The translations under genes were made by a program, and so were the position numbers. Under the pieces are notes generated by a model. That model had not been told where the DNA came from and did not search any database. It saw nothing but the letters and a program-made list of their open reading frames with translations. Shown here one piece after another: positions 1 through 7,173 of a DNA stretch of 29,705 nt (position 1 is its first letter; every line of letters starts with the position of its first letter). This stretch comes from QYOJ01 sp964642545 (GTDB lineage Bacteria; Bacteroidota; Bacteroidia; Bacteroidales; FEN-979). The DNA is taken from assembly GCA_964642545.1 (NCBI GenBank), contig CAZXQU010000035.1, forward strand, positions 1-29,705, written 5' to 3'.

Positions 1-121
1 TGCTGGTGTCCTGTACCTGGTAGGTAAAGGAGATGATGAGAAAACCTCCCGCCATGATCAGGGCGATGACAACCAGCGACCATACGATGATCTGGTAACG
101 AATATGGAACTTCATGGCCAT
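1..121 (-). CDS. N-terminal part of a membrane protein, possibly a sensor kinase (cut by window edge)
   Basis: Only the first 40 or so codons are in the window, read leftwards from an ATG at 121 (a second in-frame ATG is at 115). The visible peptide starts with a short basic segment (MKFHIRYQ) followed by a strongly hydrophobic stretch of about 20 residues ending in LIISFTYQVQ. A basic start, one membrane helix and a polar QVQDTS continuation is the usual beginning of membrane sensors (HAMP/histidine kinase or SpoIIE-type proteins), but no catalytic domain is visible, so that identity is a guess. It is divergent from the ClC gene; only about 70 bases separate the two starts, so their promoters must be close together. 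Confidence 0.5.
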   Translation of the reverse strand, partial: MAMKFHIRYQIIVWSLVVIALIMAGGFLIISFTYQVQDTS

Positions 122-176
122 AGCTGTGTGCTGGAAATTTGAGATAAATGTACGAAATTAAGTCATTGTAATCGTT

Positions 177-184
177 TATCTTTG
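177..184 (+). promoter_or_regulatory. -7 promoter box TATCTTTG before the ClC gene
   Basis: Exact match to the Bacteroidota -7 consensus TAnnTTTG. It ends only 8 bases before the ATG at 193, so transcription would begin almost at the start codon and the mRNA would be nearly leaderless. No convincing -33 TTTG is seen at the right distance. Confidence 0.4.
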
Positions 185-192
185 CTCTCTTC

Positions 193-1539
193 ATGTGGCA
201 TATTACAGTAGCAACAGGTAAAGAACTCCTCACCAGGCTGGGTGACTTCATCCGGAGGAAACACTACAACGAAACAGTTGTCAACTCCATCCTCAGTTGG
301 CTCCCCTATATTGTAGGTTCAGTGTTAACTGCTCTCGTCGCCATTCTCTATGCAAAGATCTTCGACTATATCAATCGGCTCTCTCACCTGGTCAAAGACA
401 ACTTCTCCTGGCTTTTTTTCATCATTACCCCGGTTTGCCTACTGCTGGGCTGGTGGATCATAAAAAAAGTCTCCCCGGCGGCTTCCGGAAGCGGCATCCC
501 GCAGTTGATGGCAGCCCTGGATAAGAAACGGGATCCGAAAAAGGTGTCGACCGGATTCCTCCTCGGGGGGAGAGCTCTGATTGCGAAGTTTACCAGTAGT
601 ATCGTTGCGTTGCTCGGTGGAGCCGTTATTGGACGCGAAGGACCCATGATCCAGATCAGCGCCTCTATTTTCTACATCGTCCACAAGTTTATCCCAAAAG
701 AGTGGCCGCGTATAGATCGGGGAAGGATGCTGATTGCCGGTGGTGCGGCGGGTTTGGCAGCCGCTTTCAACACCCCGCTGGGAGGGATTGTGTTTGCCAT
801 CGAAGAACTGTCGCAAACCCATTTGAATGCCTTTAAATCATCCCTGCTCTACGCGGTAATCTTTTCCGGGATGACAGTACAATGGCTCCTCGGGCCATAT
901 CTCTTCCTTGGGTTTCCGAGGGTGGATGCTGCCGGGTTTTCCATGGCAGGATATGTGATCCTTTTTAGCGCTGTCACCGGTATTATCGGAGCCTATCAGG
1001 GGAAGGTGATCCTTCAGCTGATCTACCTGAAGCGAAGGCTGAAGAAGCCGTTTCTACGGATTCTCTGGGTTGGGTTATCCGGCCTTGCCCTGGCGTTCCT
1101 GTTTTACTTCAATCCTTCCCCCGCCTTCGGACCTGGTAAGGAGATCATGACTTCGATCCTCTTCAATACCGAAGGAAATGAAGTGACTGTATGGCTCATC
1201 CTGAGCCGTTTGGTGGGGGCAATTCTCTCTTATACCAGTGGTATTGCAGGCGGTGTGTTTGCGACTTCGCTCTCTGCCGGATCGATGATTGGTGAACTGA
1301 TGATGGGTCTGATGAACCTCGATCAGGAGAATAAACTGCTGATCCTGGTCGCAATGATCGGCTTTTTAACCGGCCTCACCCGTGCCCCGTTCACCTCCTC
1401 CATCCTCGTTCTGGAGATGACCGACAGGCACTCGGCTATTTTCATGTTTATCCTGGCCGGACTCATCTCCTCCGTCGCCGCACGTATCATCGACAAGAAA
1501 TCGCTTTATCAACGGTTGGAGTGGAACTATCTAAGATAG
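193..1539 (+). CDS. ClC-family chloride channel or Cl-/H+ antiporter
   Basis: A 448-residue polytopic membrane protein with the ClC signature blocks: GSGIPQ at about 99-104 (selectivity filter), GREGP at 147-151 with the gating glutamate E149, and IEEL at 203-206, which carries the inner 'proton' glutamate of antiporters. The third block reads GGVFATSL (353-360), where the usual proline of GxFxP is threonine. A SLY motif near the C-terminus (Y439) fits the conserved pore tyrosine. There is no CBS domain, so it is the short bacterial form. The start at 193 is the only plausible one, because the next methionine is beyond residue 100. Expected role: anion exchange across the inner membrane for pH or ion balance. 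Its 3' end overlaps the convergent small gene at 1487-1786 by 53 bases. Confidence 0.93.
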   Translation: MWHITVATGKELLTRLGDFIRRKHYNETVVNSILSWLPYIVGSVLTALVAILYAKIFDYINRLSHLVKDNFSWLFFIITPVCLLLGWWIIKKVSPAASGSGIPQLMAALDKKRDPKKVSTGFLLGGRALIAKFTSSIVALLGGAVIGREGPMIQISASIFYIVHKFIPKEWPRIDRGRMLIAGGAAGLAAAFNTPLGGIVFAIEELSQTHLNAFKSSLLYAVIFSGMTVQWLLGPYLFLGFPRVDAAGFSMAGYVILFSAVTGIIGAYQGKVILQLIYLKRRLKKPFLRILWVGLSGLALAFLFYFNPSPAFGPGKEIMTSILFNTEGNEVTVWLILSRLVGAILSYTSGIAGGVFATSLSAGSMIGELMMGLMNLDQENKLLILVAMIGFLTGLTRAPFTSSILVLEMTDRHSAIFMFILAGLISSVAARIIDKKSLYQRLEWNYLR

Positions 1540-1786
1540 CAGCAATTTCAAGCTCATCATCAAATGTGGCTTCCAAAGGGACTGTTGGAGTCAGACTAAT
1601 CGGAATGTTAAATTGGGTCATCTCTGCAAAGGGTGCTTCCAGGGGTACCTTCGGAATCAGGATAGGGCACTCGGGGCAGAAAATGTTTTTCGGAGACATG
1701 GGCGTAATTGTCTCTCCGATATTGTCGGCAAACAGGGTGGAAACTTGAATTCCAATAGCAAGGATTATTGTGAGAATTGTTTTCAT
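1487..1786 (-). CDS. Small exported CPEC-repeat protein (copy A)
   Basis: I do not recognise this family. The 99-residue product starts with a Sec signal (MKTILTIILAIGIQVSTLFA, then DNIGE), followed by FCPEC (C37, C40) and repeats of the form P-x-V-P-[LM]-x-A-x-F: LIPKVPLEAPF, LTPTVPLEATF and a degenerate STPTVDKAI at the end. A clear paralogue lies at 11632-11970 with the same signal style, CPEC motif and repeats. I chose ATG 1786 over an in-frame upstream ATG at 1840 because a -7 box (1838-1845) covers that upstream codon. The last 53 bases overlap the 3' end of the convergent ClC gene, and that is where the third repeat breaks down. Exported and probably periplasmic or surface; function unknown. 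Confidence 0.75.
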   Translation of the reverse strand: MKTILTIILAIGIQVSTLFADNIGETITPMSPKNIFCPECPILIPKVPLEAPFAEMTQFNIPISLTPTVPLEATFDDELEIAAILDSSTPTVDKAISCR

Positions 1787-1837
1787 GGCGATTTCGTTTT
1801 TTGCTCGTAAATACATGATAATAAGACTACTTTCCAG

Positions 1838-1845
1838 CAAAAATA
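1838..1845 (-). promoter_or_regulatory. -7 promoter box TATTTTTG for CPEC protein A
   Basis: On the minus strand this reads TATTTTTG, matching TAnnTTTG, and lies about 52 bases before the ATG at 1786. It supports that start over the longer reading frame beginning at 1840. Confidence 0.4.
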
Positions 1846-1940
1846 TTGCAATCCGAAACGTTTATTTGACAGGTTTTCGTTGAACACCGGATTTCGGGGG
1901 ATGAATGGCAAATTGGGGAGATAAAAAAAATTTATACATC

Positions 1941-1978
1941 AAAAAAAGAGCTGCCTCAATCCAGAGACAGCCCTTTTT
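1941..1978 (-). terminator. Rho-independent terminator after the DUF2202 gene (probably bidirectional)
   Basis: The arms 1948-1957 and 1964-1973 form a 10-bp stem with two G-U pairs when transcribed from the minus strand, followed by a run of seven T on that strand (A run 1941-1947 on plus). On the plus strand the same stem has two mismatches but is followed by TTTTT (1974-1978). Confidence 0.75.
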
Positions 1979-2002
1979 ACCCTGAGAGTTGGTTCAAAGA
2001 AC

Positions 2003-2752
2003 CTAATTGCCGGGACAGGTGCCGGTGCCAGTTTCATGCGGGGAGTTGACGATAGCGTCAAACTCCTCCAGTGAGATATATTGGGGAGTATAGGTTCCAT
2101 TGTTACGAATTATGTTGGCATAAAAAGAGCGCAGGTGGTTTCTCGAACCGCGTTCAAGGTTGCCAAAAACCAGCGTAATATCCTGATTGTCAATCGTTGT
2201 CATCAGACTTTGAATATCCTCTATATCAAGGTCTTCAATGGTTGCTCCCGTGATCAGGCCATTGAGCAATGACTGTGATCCAGTTGTTACTAACCCGTCA
2301 TAAAGCACCTGGAGGGTTGGATTTTGGAAAATTCCTATGGTATGGGCTGCGGCAGGATCAGGGAGTTGATACTTTTCCAGCAAGGCCTTGATGGCATCGG
2401 TGTGACTTTGCTCACTTTTGGCTATGTTCGAAAAAATCGGTCTGTTGTAAAGTTGTGAAAGGGTAAAGTAAACATCGTGAGCGAGATACTCCTCCTCCCG
2501 CATCAGGGTAAGTGCAGCTTCCTCCTCGGAACTGAGTGTTTCATAGGGGAGTGAATCGATGCACGAACCGATTGTATACAGGTCGCTTTCATCATAGGTG
2601 TAATCGAGCATCATGGTTGTTTTGTAATCGGTGTCGGGGGTCGTTGAAGCAGGCAGGGTCTGATCATCCTTTGAACATCCGTAAAGTGCTGCGGCCAGGA
2701 ATGTCATTCCCAGCGCTGCATTGAGGGCCGTTGAAGTTTTTGTGGTTTTCAT
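2003..2752 (-). CDS. DUF2202 ferritin-like lipoprotein
   Basis: A 249-residue protein with a lipoprotein signal ending in ALYGC (C26), so it is expected to be lipid-anchored in the envelope. The body matches the DUF2202 ferritin-like helical bundle: EEEYLAHDVY at about 86-95, SEQSHTDAIKALL at 113-125 (E114 and H117 in an ExxH pattern) and a second helix pair ending in ERGSRNHLRSF (E200, H206). The E/H spacing suggests a di-metal site, so iron binding or redox activity is plausible but not shown. It has an acidic linker and a short Gly/Thr/Cys tail. It is divergent from the lipoprotein at 2966, and the two promoters share a motif (see 2795-2892). A terminator follows at 1941-1978. Confidence 0.85.
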   Translation of the reverse strand: MKTTKTSTALNAALGMTFLAAALYGCSKDDQTLPASTTPDTDYKTTMMLDYTYDESDLYTIGSCIDSLPYETLSSEEEAALTLMREEEYLAHDVYFTLSQLYNRPIFSNIAKSEQSHTDAIKALLEKYQLPDPAAAHTIGIFQNPTLQVLYDGLVTTGSQSLLNGLITGATIEDLDIEDIQSLMTTIDNQDITLVFGNLERGSRNHLRSFYANIIRNNGTYTPQYISLEEFDAIVNSPHETGTGTCPGN

Positions 2753-2794
2753 GACTTTGTGGTTTTAGTGAATATTGAATTGGTTTCGTTCTTG

Positions 2795-2892
2795 ATTACA
2801 TCTATATATACACATGTATGTAGATTTACCCTGATGAGGAGGGAAAAAATATTTTCTATTCATTATATAATAGATGATATAATAGATGTAAT
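2795..2892. promoter_or_regulatory. Shared operator-like motifs between two divergent lipoprotein genes
   Basis: The 11-mer ATAGATGTAAT occurs exactly on the minus strand at 2805-2795, upstream of the DUF2202 gene, and on the plus strand at 2882-2892, upstream of the gene at 2966. On the plus side the core TATAATAGATG is also duplicated in direct orientation (2866-2876 and 2878-2888, period 12 bp), directly abutting the -7 box at 2889. No -33 TTTG is visible there, which would suit an activator-dependent promoter. The shared motif suggests one regulator for both genes; this is inference from the repeats alone. Confidence 0.45.
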
Positions 2893-2896
2893 TTTG
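2889..2896 (+). promoter_or_regulatory. -7 promoter box TAATTTTG before the lipoprotein gene at 2966
   Basis: Exact TAnnTTTG match overlapping the end of the repeated operator-like motif, about 70 bases before ATG 2966. It supports the 2966 start but does not exclude the in-frame ATG at 2912. Confidence 0.4.
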
Positions 2897-2965
2897 TATT
2901 GAAGTTCACGCATGCGACAAAATAAGAGGTGCGGCGTCAGCACCATAATCACTGACAATAAAAAA

Positions 2966-3547
2966 ATGAAAAAGCTAGTCATTTTGGTTGGCCTGGTGGC
3001 TTGTATCGCCATGATAGGCTGCAAAAAAGAGAATTCAAATACCCTCAACGATGAGGATCTGATTGCTCAGATATTCACTGCGGGAATGTTGTGGAATAGC
3101 CAGGCCGCCCTACTGAAGGGAACTTACCCCATTAACATCCAGGTTGACAATACAATACAGGGCCCGGCAGGTGGCTATATCCATGTAATCGGCAGTGTGA
3201 CCGGGTCTATGAGCATCGACGACCAAACCGGTGCAATCCTTGGTGGTACGATGCTGCTCGGGCTCACCGAGACTATCAACGATTACGCCTTTATCTCAAA
3301 CGACGTGACCTATACGATGAACGGGGCACCTTATCTTTCGTTGACGGGGACATTTACCCTCCAGCCGGGTGGGGTTTTATTCGGGACAGCCTCCTCAATG
3401 CAATTCGGAGGAGGTGTACGGGTTACTGGGACCAATGGATTTGACAAGACCATCAACATCCAGATCACCATCATCATCAACTCTGCGGGCACTGGTGGGA
3501 CTGTCAGCGGAACGATCGGCGGAAGGTCTATCAATTACAGCTTTTAA
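2966..3547 (+). CDS. Lipoprotein of unknown function
   Basis: A 193-residue product beginning MKKLVILVGL with a lipobox ending at C19 (MIGCKKE), so exported and lipid-anchored. The rest is a Gly/Thr/Ile-rich, alternating hydrophobic sequence with many short beta-like strands (GGYIHVIGSVTGSMSID, TINIQITIIIN type), suggesting a beta-sandwich or beta-barrel-like fold. There are no catalytic motifs. An in-frame ATG at 2912 would add 18 polar residues before the signal peptide, which argues for 2966. It is divergent from the DUF2202 ferritin-like lipoprotein with shared promoter motifs, so the two may act in the same envelope response. Family not recognised. Confidence 0.75.
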   Translation: MKKLVILVGLVACIAMIGCKKENSNTLNDEDLIAQIFTAGMLWNSQAALLKGTYPINIQVDNTIQGPAGGYIHVIGSVTGSMSIDDQTGAILGGTMLLGLTETINDYAFISNDVTYTMNGAPYLSLTGTFTLQPGGVLFGTASSMQFGGGVRVTGTNGFDKTINIQITIIINSAGTGGTVSGTIGGRSINYSF

Positions 3548-3695
3548 CGGAAAGTTCGTGCCAGGTTAACACTATGATCTGGTCCAGCGCAGTGAAGCAA
3601 CGCTAATCGCTTCTTTTATTTAAACTTCGTAATGGTGATGGTCAGCTGTTTTACCTCTCCTGCCGGAAATAGCGAACTCTGGCTGCAGTCTGAGT

Positions 3696-3716
3696 ACTGC
3701 AAACTGCAAACTGATT
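3696..3716. repeat. Short heptamer repeat (ACTGCAA units)
   Basis: Two exact ACTGCAA units followed by a partial ACTGATT, just upstream of the -7 box at 3721. The same heptamer forms a longer array at 10817-10858, next to yjbQ, so it appears to be a recurrent intergenic simple repeat in this genome. Confidence 0.6.
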
Positions 3717-3720
3717 TTAC

Positions 3721-3728
3721 TACCTTTG
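3721..3728 (+). promoter_or_regulatory. -7 promoter box TACCTTTG before the gene at 3753
   Basis: Exact TAnnTTTG match, 24 bases before ATG 3753. The upstream in-frame ATG at 3726 lies inside the box, so 3753 is the better start. Confidence 0.45.
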
Positions 3729-3752
3729 ACCCTCTCATTAACGTTTATCGGT

Positions 3753-4289
3753 ATGTCAGAAAATATACTGGGAGTTGGCTCCCGCATCAAGCACCCGCAG
3801 TTTGGGAAAGGGGTGATTGTTCAGATCAGGTCGGATGTATATGAAATCACTTTCATCGAACACGGAATAAGGAACATCTCGCGCGAATTCGAGGGACTTG
3901 AGATCATCGAGGCCATGGAAACACCCGACGACCTCATCTCCTACGACAAAATTGAAAAGAGCATCATCCGGGTTCTGCGCCGGTTCAGCGACGTCCAGGA
4001 GACAGTTCCAATTGGAGGAAAATGGAGCGGGGGAAAAATACTCCTCATCCCGGGTGACCCCGGACTAAAAGAGAAAGAGATCCCCATCGACGGCTTCTTT
4101 CACAAGATCGTGATGGTGCGCGACCGCCTCCGCGTGTTGGAACAAAAGCTGAACACAAGCAATCTCACCGATGAGGAGAAGGTCGAGATGCAGCAATACA
4201 TCACGCGGGTTTATGGAAGCCTCACTACCTTCAATATCCTGTTCAAGAACAAGGAAGACCAGTTTGTGGGAGACAAAGGAAGCGGTTGA
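3753..4289 (+). CDS. Conserved cytoplasmic protein with N-terminal Tudor/UvrD-C-like domain
   Basis: A 178-residue soluble protein without signal or membrane segments. Residues 1-55 (GVGSRIKHPQFGKGVIVQI, then YEITFIEHGIRNIS) resemble the small beta-barrel found at the C-terminus of UvrD/PcrA-type helicases, where 'V.HP.FG.G.V' starts the barrel. The remainder is charged and probably helical, with no catalytic motif visible. The start MSENILG at 3753 follows a -7 box at 3721-3728. The VOC lipoprotein starts 24 bases downstream in the same direction, so co-transcription is possible. A nucleic-acid or protein binding role is a guess from the barrel resemblance; I know this only as a hypothetical-type protein. 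Confidence 0.7.
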   Translation: MSENILGVGSRIKHPQFGKGVIVQIRSDVYEITFIEHGIRNISREFEGLEIIEAMETPDDLISYDKIEKSIIRVLRRFSDVQETVPIGGKWSGGKILLIPGDPGLKEKEIPIDGFFHKIVMVRDRLRVLEQKLNTSNLTDEEKVEMQQYITRVYGSLTTFNILFKNKEDQFVGDKGSG

Positions 4290-4313
4290 GAAACCAATCT
4301 CAAGATCAAGAAG

Positions 4314-4859
4314 ATGACACACCTGATTAAAGTACTTCTGCTCATACTGATCGCAGCCAGTTGCAATCAAGCTTCGAATAAGAGTGATGCAGAAAGCAGT
4401 GATACGGGGAAGTCCAAACCAAATACCAGCATAATGAAAGATACAACACCGAAAGTGACAGGTATCGGAGGGATTTTCTTCCGATCCAAAAATCCGCAGG
4501 AAGCCCGAGAGTGGTATGGCAAAAACCTGGGCCTTGCCATCAGTGAATATGGCTCCTCTTTTGAATTCAGAAATGCCAACAGGCCCGATGAGATCAATTA
4601 CCTCCAATGGAGTCCGTTTGATGAAGGAACCGATTATTTCGATCCTTCTAAGAAAGAGTTCATGATCAATTACCGGGTGCAGAATATTGAGGGGCTGGTA
4701 AAAAAGCTCCGGGCAAACGGCGTGACCGTTGTGGACGAGATCGAGACCTACGACTATGGCAAATTTGTTCATATCATGGACCATGAAGGGAACAAGATTG
4801 AGTTGTGGGAGCCGGTCGACAGCGTTTTCACTGTCATGGGAGGAACTACAACCAAATGA
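4314..4859 (+). CDS. VOC-fold (glyoxalase/bleomycin-resistance-like) lipoprotein
   Basis: A 181-residue protein. Residues 1-17 are a lipoprotein signal with lipobox AASC (C17), followed by a Ser/Asp/Lys-rich linker to about residue 45. From PKVTGIGGIFFRSKNP to KIELWEP the sequence matches one vicinal-oxygen-chelate domain: a typical beta strand start, EAREWYGKNLGL helix, FEFRNA strand, V..IEGLVKKLRANGV helix, and the closing FVHIMDHEGNKIELWEP with the family's metal-ligand glutamate (E163). Such domains normally sit in cytosolic enzymes, so the export signal is unusual. An internal ATG (M41) would give a cytosolic form of normal VOC length; the lipobox argues for the long form. Substrate unknown. 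A strong terminator follows. Confidence 0.85.
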   Translation: MTHLIKVLLLILIAASCNQASNKSDAESSDTGKSKPNTSIMKDTTPKVTGIGGIFFRSKNPQEAREWYGKNLGLAISEYGSSFEFRNANRPDEINYLQWSPFDEGTDYFDPSKKEFMINYRVQNIEGLVKKLRANGVTVVDEIETYDYGKFVHIMDHEGNKIELWEPVDSVFTVMGGTTTK

Positions 4860-5176
4860 TCTGCCGGACAACAAACGGAAGCGCCCCGATCATTCTGAAA
4901 GGGGCGCTTCAACCATTTTTAACCACATTCGGGTGGTTTAGCGACACGCAGGGTGTCGTCTTTGTTTCTCCGCTTCAAGCGGGTAGGTCTGCATTGAATT
5001 ACGTTTCAAAGCGACAAGTCAAATATAGCTGTAAAAATCACGAATTGTTCCGAATTAACATTTTTTAAGAAAAGAATATCCAATGCAACATGGCACGGAG
5101 TTTGCTATTAATTGATTGGCTGGCGCCAATCGTTCTTTGAAACAGAAAAAACAACCGCACTTAAAAACTTAAAGCC
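4860..5176. other. Gene-free stretch with a cluster of small hairpins
   Basis: No credible gene. After the terminator come three small inverted repeats in a row: AACCAC/GTGGTT (4921-4926, 4933-4938), CGACAC/GTGTCG (4942-4947, 4953-4958) and CCGCTT/AAGCGG (4970-4975, 4977-4982). From about 5000 the DNA is AT-rich up to the DUF6600 gene start. A structured RNA or DNA element is possible; there is no known RNA family I recognise. Confidence 0.4.
4878..4921 (+). terminator. Rho-independent terminator after the VOC lipoprotein gene
   Basis: Perfect 10-bp GC-rich stem GAAGCGCCCC / GGGGCGCTTC (4878-4887 with 4901-4910), then AACCATTTTTAA. The T run is short and offset but the stem is strong. Confidence 0.7.
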
Positions 5177-6331
5177 ATGAAAAAGATAATGATAGTTCTG
5201 GGACTCCTGATGGCTTCATCGATTTGTGTTGAAGGGCAAAATTACTACAACAACCATGTATCCATCTCCATCCAAACTTTTTACAATGAACTTGCCCCTT
5301 ACGGCGAGTGGATCTACACCCCTGAATATGGATATGCCTGGAGCCCTTACCTTGATTACAATGAAGACTTCAGGCCTTATGCCACTAGAGGAAACTGGGT
5401 ATATACCGATCTGGGCTGGACCTGGGTCTCCGAGTATCGCTGGGGATGGGCTACATTCCATTATGGAAGATGGTTCTTCGACGATTACTTCGGATGGATG
5501 TGGATTCCCGGATATGAGTGGGCTCCTGCATGGGTTACCTGGGGCTCATACAACGACTATTGGGCCTGGGCTCCTATGGGACCAAACATGTATGTGAACG
5601 TAAACTATAGCTGGCGTCCTCCGAGTTTCTGGTGGACATTTGTTCCTTTCCGTCATTTCTGCGCATACAACTGGTACTCCTATATCTACGACAGGCCAGT
5701 ACAGGTCACCAATATCACCTACATCAACAATTACTACTCCGGAAACGATGACCGTCATAACACCTGGACCTGGGATTACGGCCCACGTGTCCCTGATGTG
5801 GAGCGGCATGCACAAACCAAAGTACAGAAAAGAACCCTGGTAGATTCCGACAAACCAGCAATCAATACAGTACGTGACAACAATCTGACGGTATACCGAC
5901 CGGGTGTGACTCAAAAACAGGAGAATTCAAAACCTGCCAACTTTCGGACGGTTGATCAGGTGAAATTCAACTCAGGAACGGTTGACAACAACAGGACCAA
6001 TGTGCGTACAGAGCCGGTAAACCAGCAGAAAACTGAAACTACTACAAAACAATATGGCGAACCCAGGGTCCAGCCCCCGTCCTCAACAAGGGATACACGG
6101 GGAAATTACAACACTGGAAGTCAAAACAAGCAAACAGAGAGGTCAACCCCAACCCGTGTTGAACCAACCAGGAAAGAAACAGAAACCCGTACAAATTCCC
6201 GGGAGACAACAACACCTCCGAACACAAAAAAACAAACTGGTACTACAACTCCCTCTCCAACGAAACCGAAGCCTGTGACAAAGGAATCACCGGAGACAAA
6301 AACCACCCCGCCAAAAGAAAAAAGTAAATAA
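5177..6331 (+). CDS. Secreted DUF6600-family Trp/Tyr-rich protein
   Basis: A 384-residue protein with a cleavable signal (MKKIMIVLGLLMASSICVEG). Residues about 30-175 are exceptionally rich in Trp and Tyr, with repeated motifs such as PYGEWIYTPEYGYAWSP, NWVYTDLGWTWVS, GWATFHYGRWFFD and YGWMWIPGYEWAPAW-like turns, the pattern of DUF6600 domains. The C-terminal half (about 200-384) is low-complexity, rich in Thr, Lys, Pro and Asn, and probably disordered or surface-exposed. No enzymatic residues are recognisable. The protein probably acts in the periplasm or at the cell surface; its function is not known. It stands alone, with a 317-bp gene-free region before it and a strong terminator after it, so it is likely monocistronic. 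Confidence 0.88.
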   Translation: MKKIMIVLGLLMASSICVEGQNYYNNHVSISIQTFYNELAPYGEWIYTPEYGYAWSPYLDYNEDFRPYATRGNWVYTDLGWTWVSEYRWGWATFHYGRWFFDDYFGWMWIPGYEWAPAWVTWGSYNDYWAWAPMGPNMYVNVNYSWRPPSFWWTFVPFRHFCAYNWYSYIYDRPVQVTNITYINNYYSGNDDRHNTWTWDYGPRVPDVERHAQTKVQKRTLVDSDKPAINTVRDNNLTVYRPGVTQKQENSKPANFRTVDQVKFNSGTVDNNRTNVRTEPVNQQKTETTTKQYGEPRVQPPSSTRDTRGNYNTGSQNKQTERSTPTRVEPTRKETETRTNSRETTTPPNTKKQTGTTTPSPTKPKPVTKESPETKTTPPKEKSK

Positions 6332-6349
6332 CGGGTCTCAATTGACTGG

Positions 6350-6385
6350 AAAAGGATGCGGAAATTGATCTGCATCCTTTTTTTT
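6350..6385 (+). terminator. Rho-independent terminator after the DUF6600 gene
   Basis: Perfect 9-bp stem AAAGGATGC / GCATCCTTT (6351-6359 with 6372-6380) followed by a run of T to 6385. Confidence 0.85.
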
Positions 6386-6492
6386 ACAGTTTCAATCAAC
6401 GCGCCATGGTTGCAGCCAGGTTCTTTTGGTAGTCGCTTCAGGATGTTACTGTCGCCTATGTCAGGAATGAGGGGATCTTCTATGGGATCTCA

Positions 6493-7008
6493 CTAATTGT
6501 CAACCACAACATAGGATCGGGAGAGAGCCGTCTCTATCTTGGTCGCGTTTTTGTCTTTCGGTATCCAGCTGGTTCCGTCCCAAAACTGAACATGAGTGAG
6601 ATAGACTTTCACGCGTGAGGTTTTCTTAAAGCCTTCTAAAAGGTAGACATCAGGGAAATAAGCATCCCAGAGGCCTTGTTTCATCTCATCCGATTTACTG
6701 GTATATGCTGTAGCCCCGGTTTTCTGATGAACGACAGGTTGGTTGGATTCATCGGTGCAGAGAACCTGGATAGTATACTTATCGATGGTCTTCAATGTGG
6801 TATTTTGAGCGAGCAACAGCAATACAGGTATCCCGGCAGTATCGTACTGAAGCTCTGCAGCGATAAAGACGAGGGGCCAGTCGTATTTTGTGGCACGATC
6901 GTTTGCCGCTCTCCGTTGGCTTTCAGAAACGAGCAGTTGATACCTTCGCTGCGCCTGAGCAGGCATCAGGGAAATCATGAGAAAACCAAATACCACTATT
7001 GTTTTCAT
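6493..7008 (-). CDS. Exported protein of unknown function
   Basis: A 171-residue product beginning MKTIVVFGFLMISLMPAQAQ, a cleavable Sec signal. The mature part has no motifs I recognise; it contains alternating strands (PLVFIAAELQYDTAG, KYTIQVLCTD, RVKVYLTHVQFWDG) and ends in TALSRSYVVVDN, suggesting a small beta-rich domain. An in-frame upstream ATG at 7050 exists, but a -7 box at 7032-7039 lies inside that extension, so ATG 7008 is preferred. It is isolated: the left neighbour is the terminator of the DUF6600 gene and the right side is a divergent lipoprotein gene. Function unknown. Confidence 0.72.
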   Translation of the reverse strand: MKTIVVFGFLMISLMPAQAQRRYQLLVSESQRRAANDRATKYDWPLVFIAAELQYDTAGIPVLLLLAQNTTLKTIDKYTIQVLCTDESNQPVVHQKTGATAYTSKSDEMKQGLWDAYFPDVYLLEGFKKTSRVKVYLTHVQFWDGTSWIPKDKNATKIETALSRSYVVVDN

Positions 7009-7031
7009 CCGGGGCAAGAGAGATAGGAGAA

Positions 7032-7039
7032 CAAATATA
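7032..7039 (-). promoter_or_regulatory. -7 promoter box TATATTTG for the exported protein at 6493-7008
   Basis: The minus strand reads TATATTTG, an exact TAnnTTTG match, 24 bases before ATG 7008. Confidence 0.45.
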
Positions 7040-7173
7040 GTGGAATTCATTTAAATCTTCGCTCCACATTCATTCGTTGACGAAGATTTCTGACAATTTC
7101 AATCCTTTTGTTGGCATTTGATCAGCGTAACATGGCAAGATAAAGTTGCCTGCTGCATTCAATATGGCTCCCA

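Noticed and set aside
4065..4874. Long antisense open frame (269 codons) under the Tudor-like and VOC genes
   Set aside because: It is a frame shadow of two well-supported plus-strand genes and its translation shows no domain.
5546..5914. Antisense open frame opposite the DUF6600 gene
   Set aside because: It results from the biased Trp/Tyr/Asn codons of the opposite gene and has no start context or domain.
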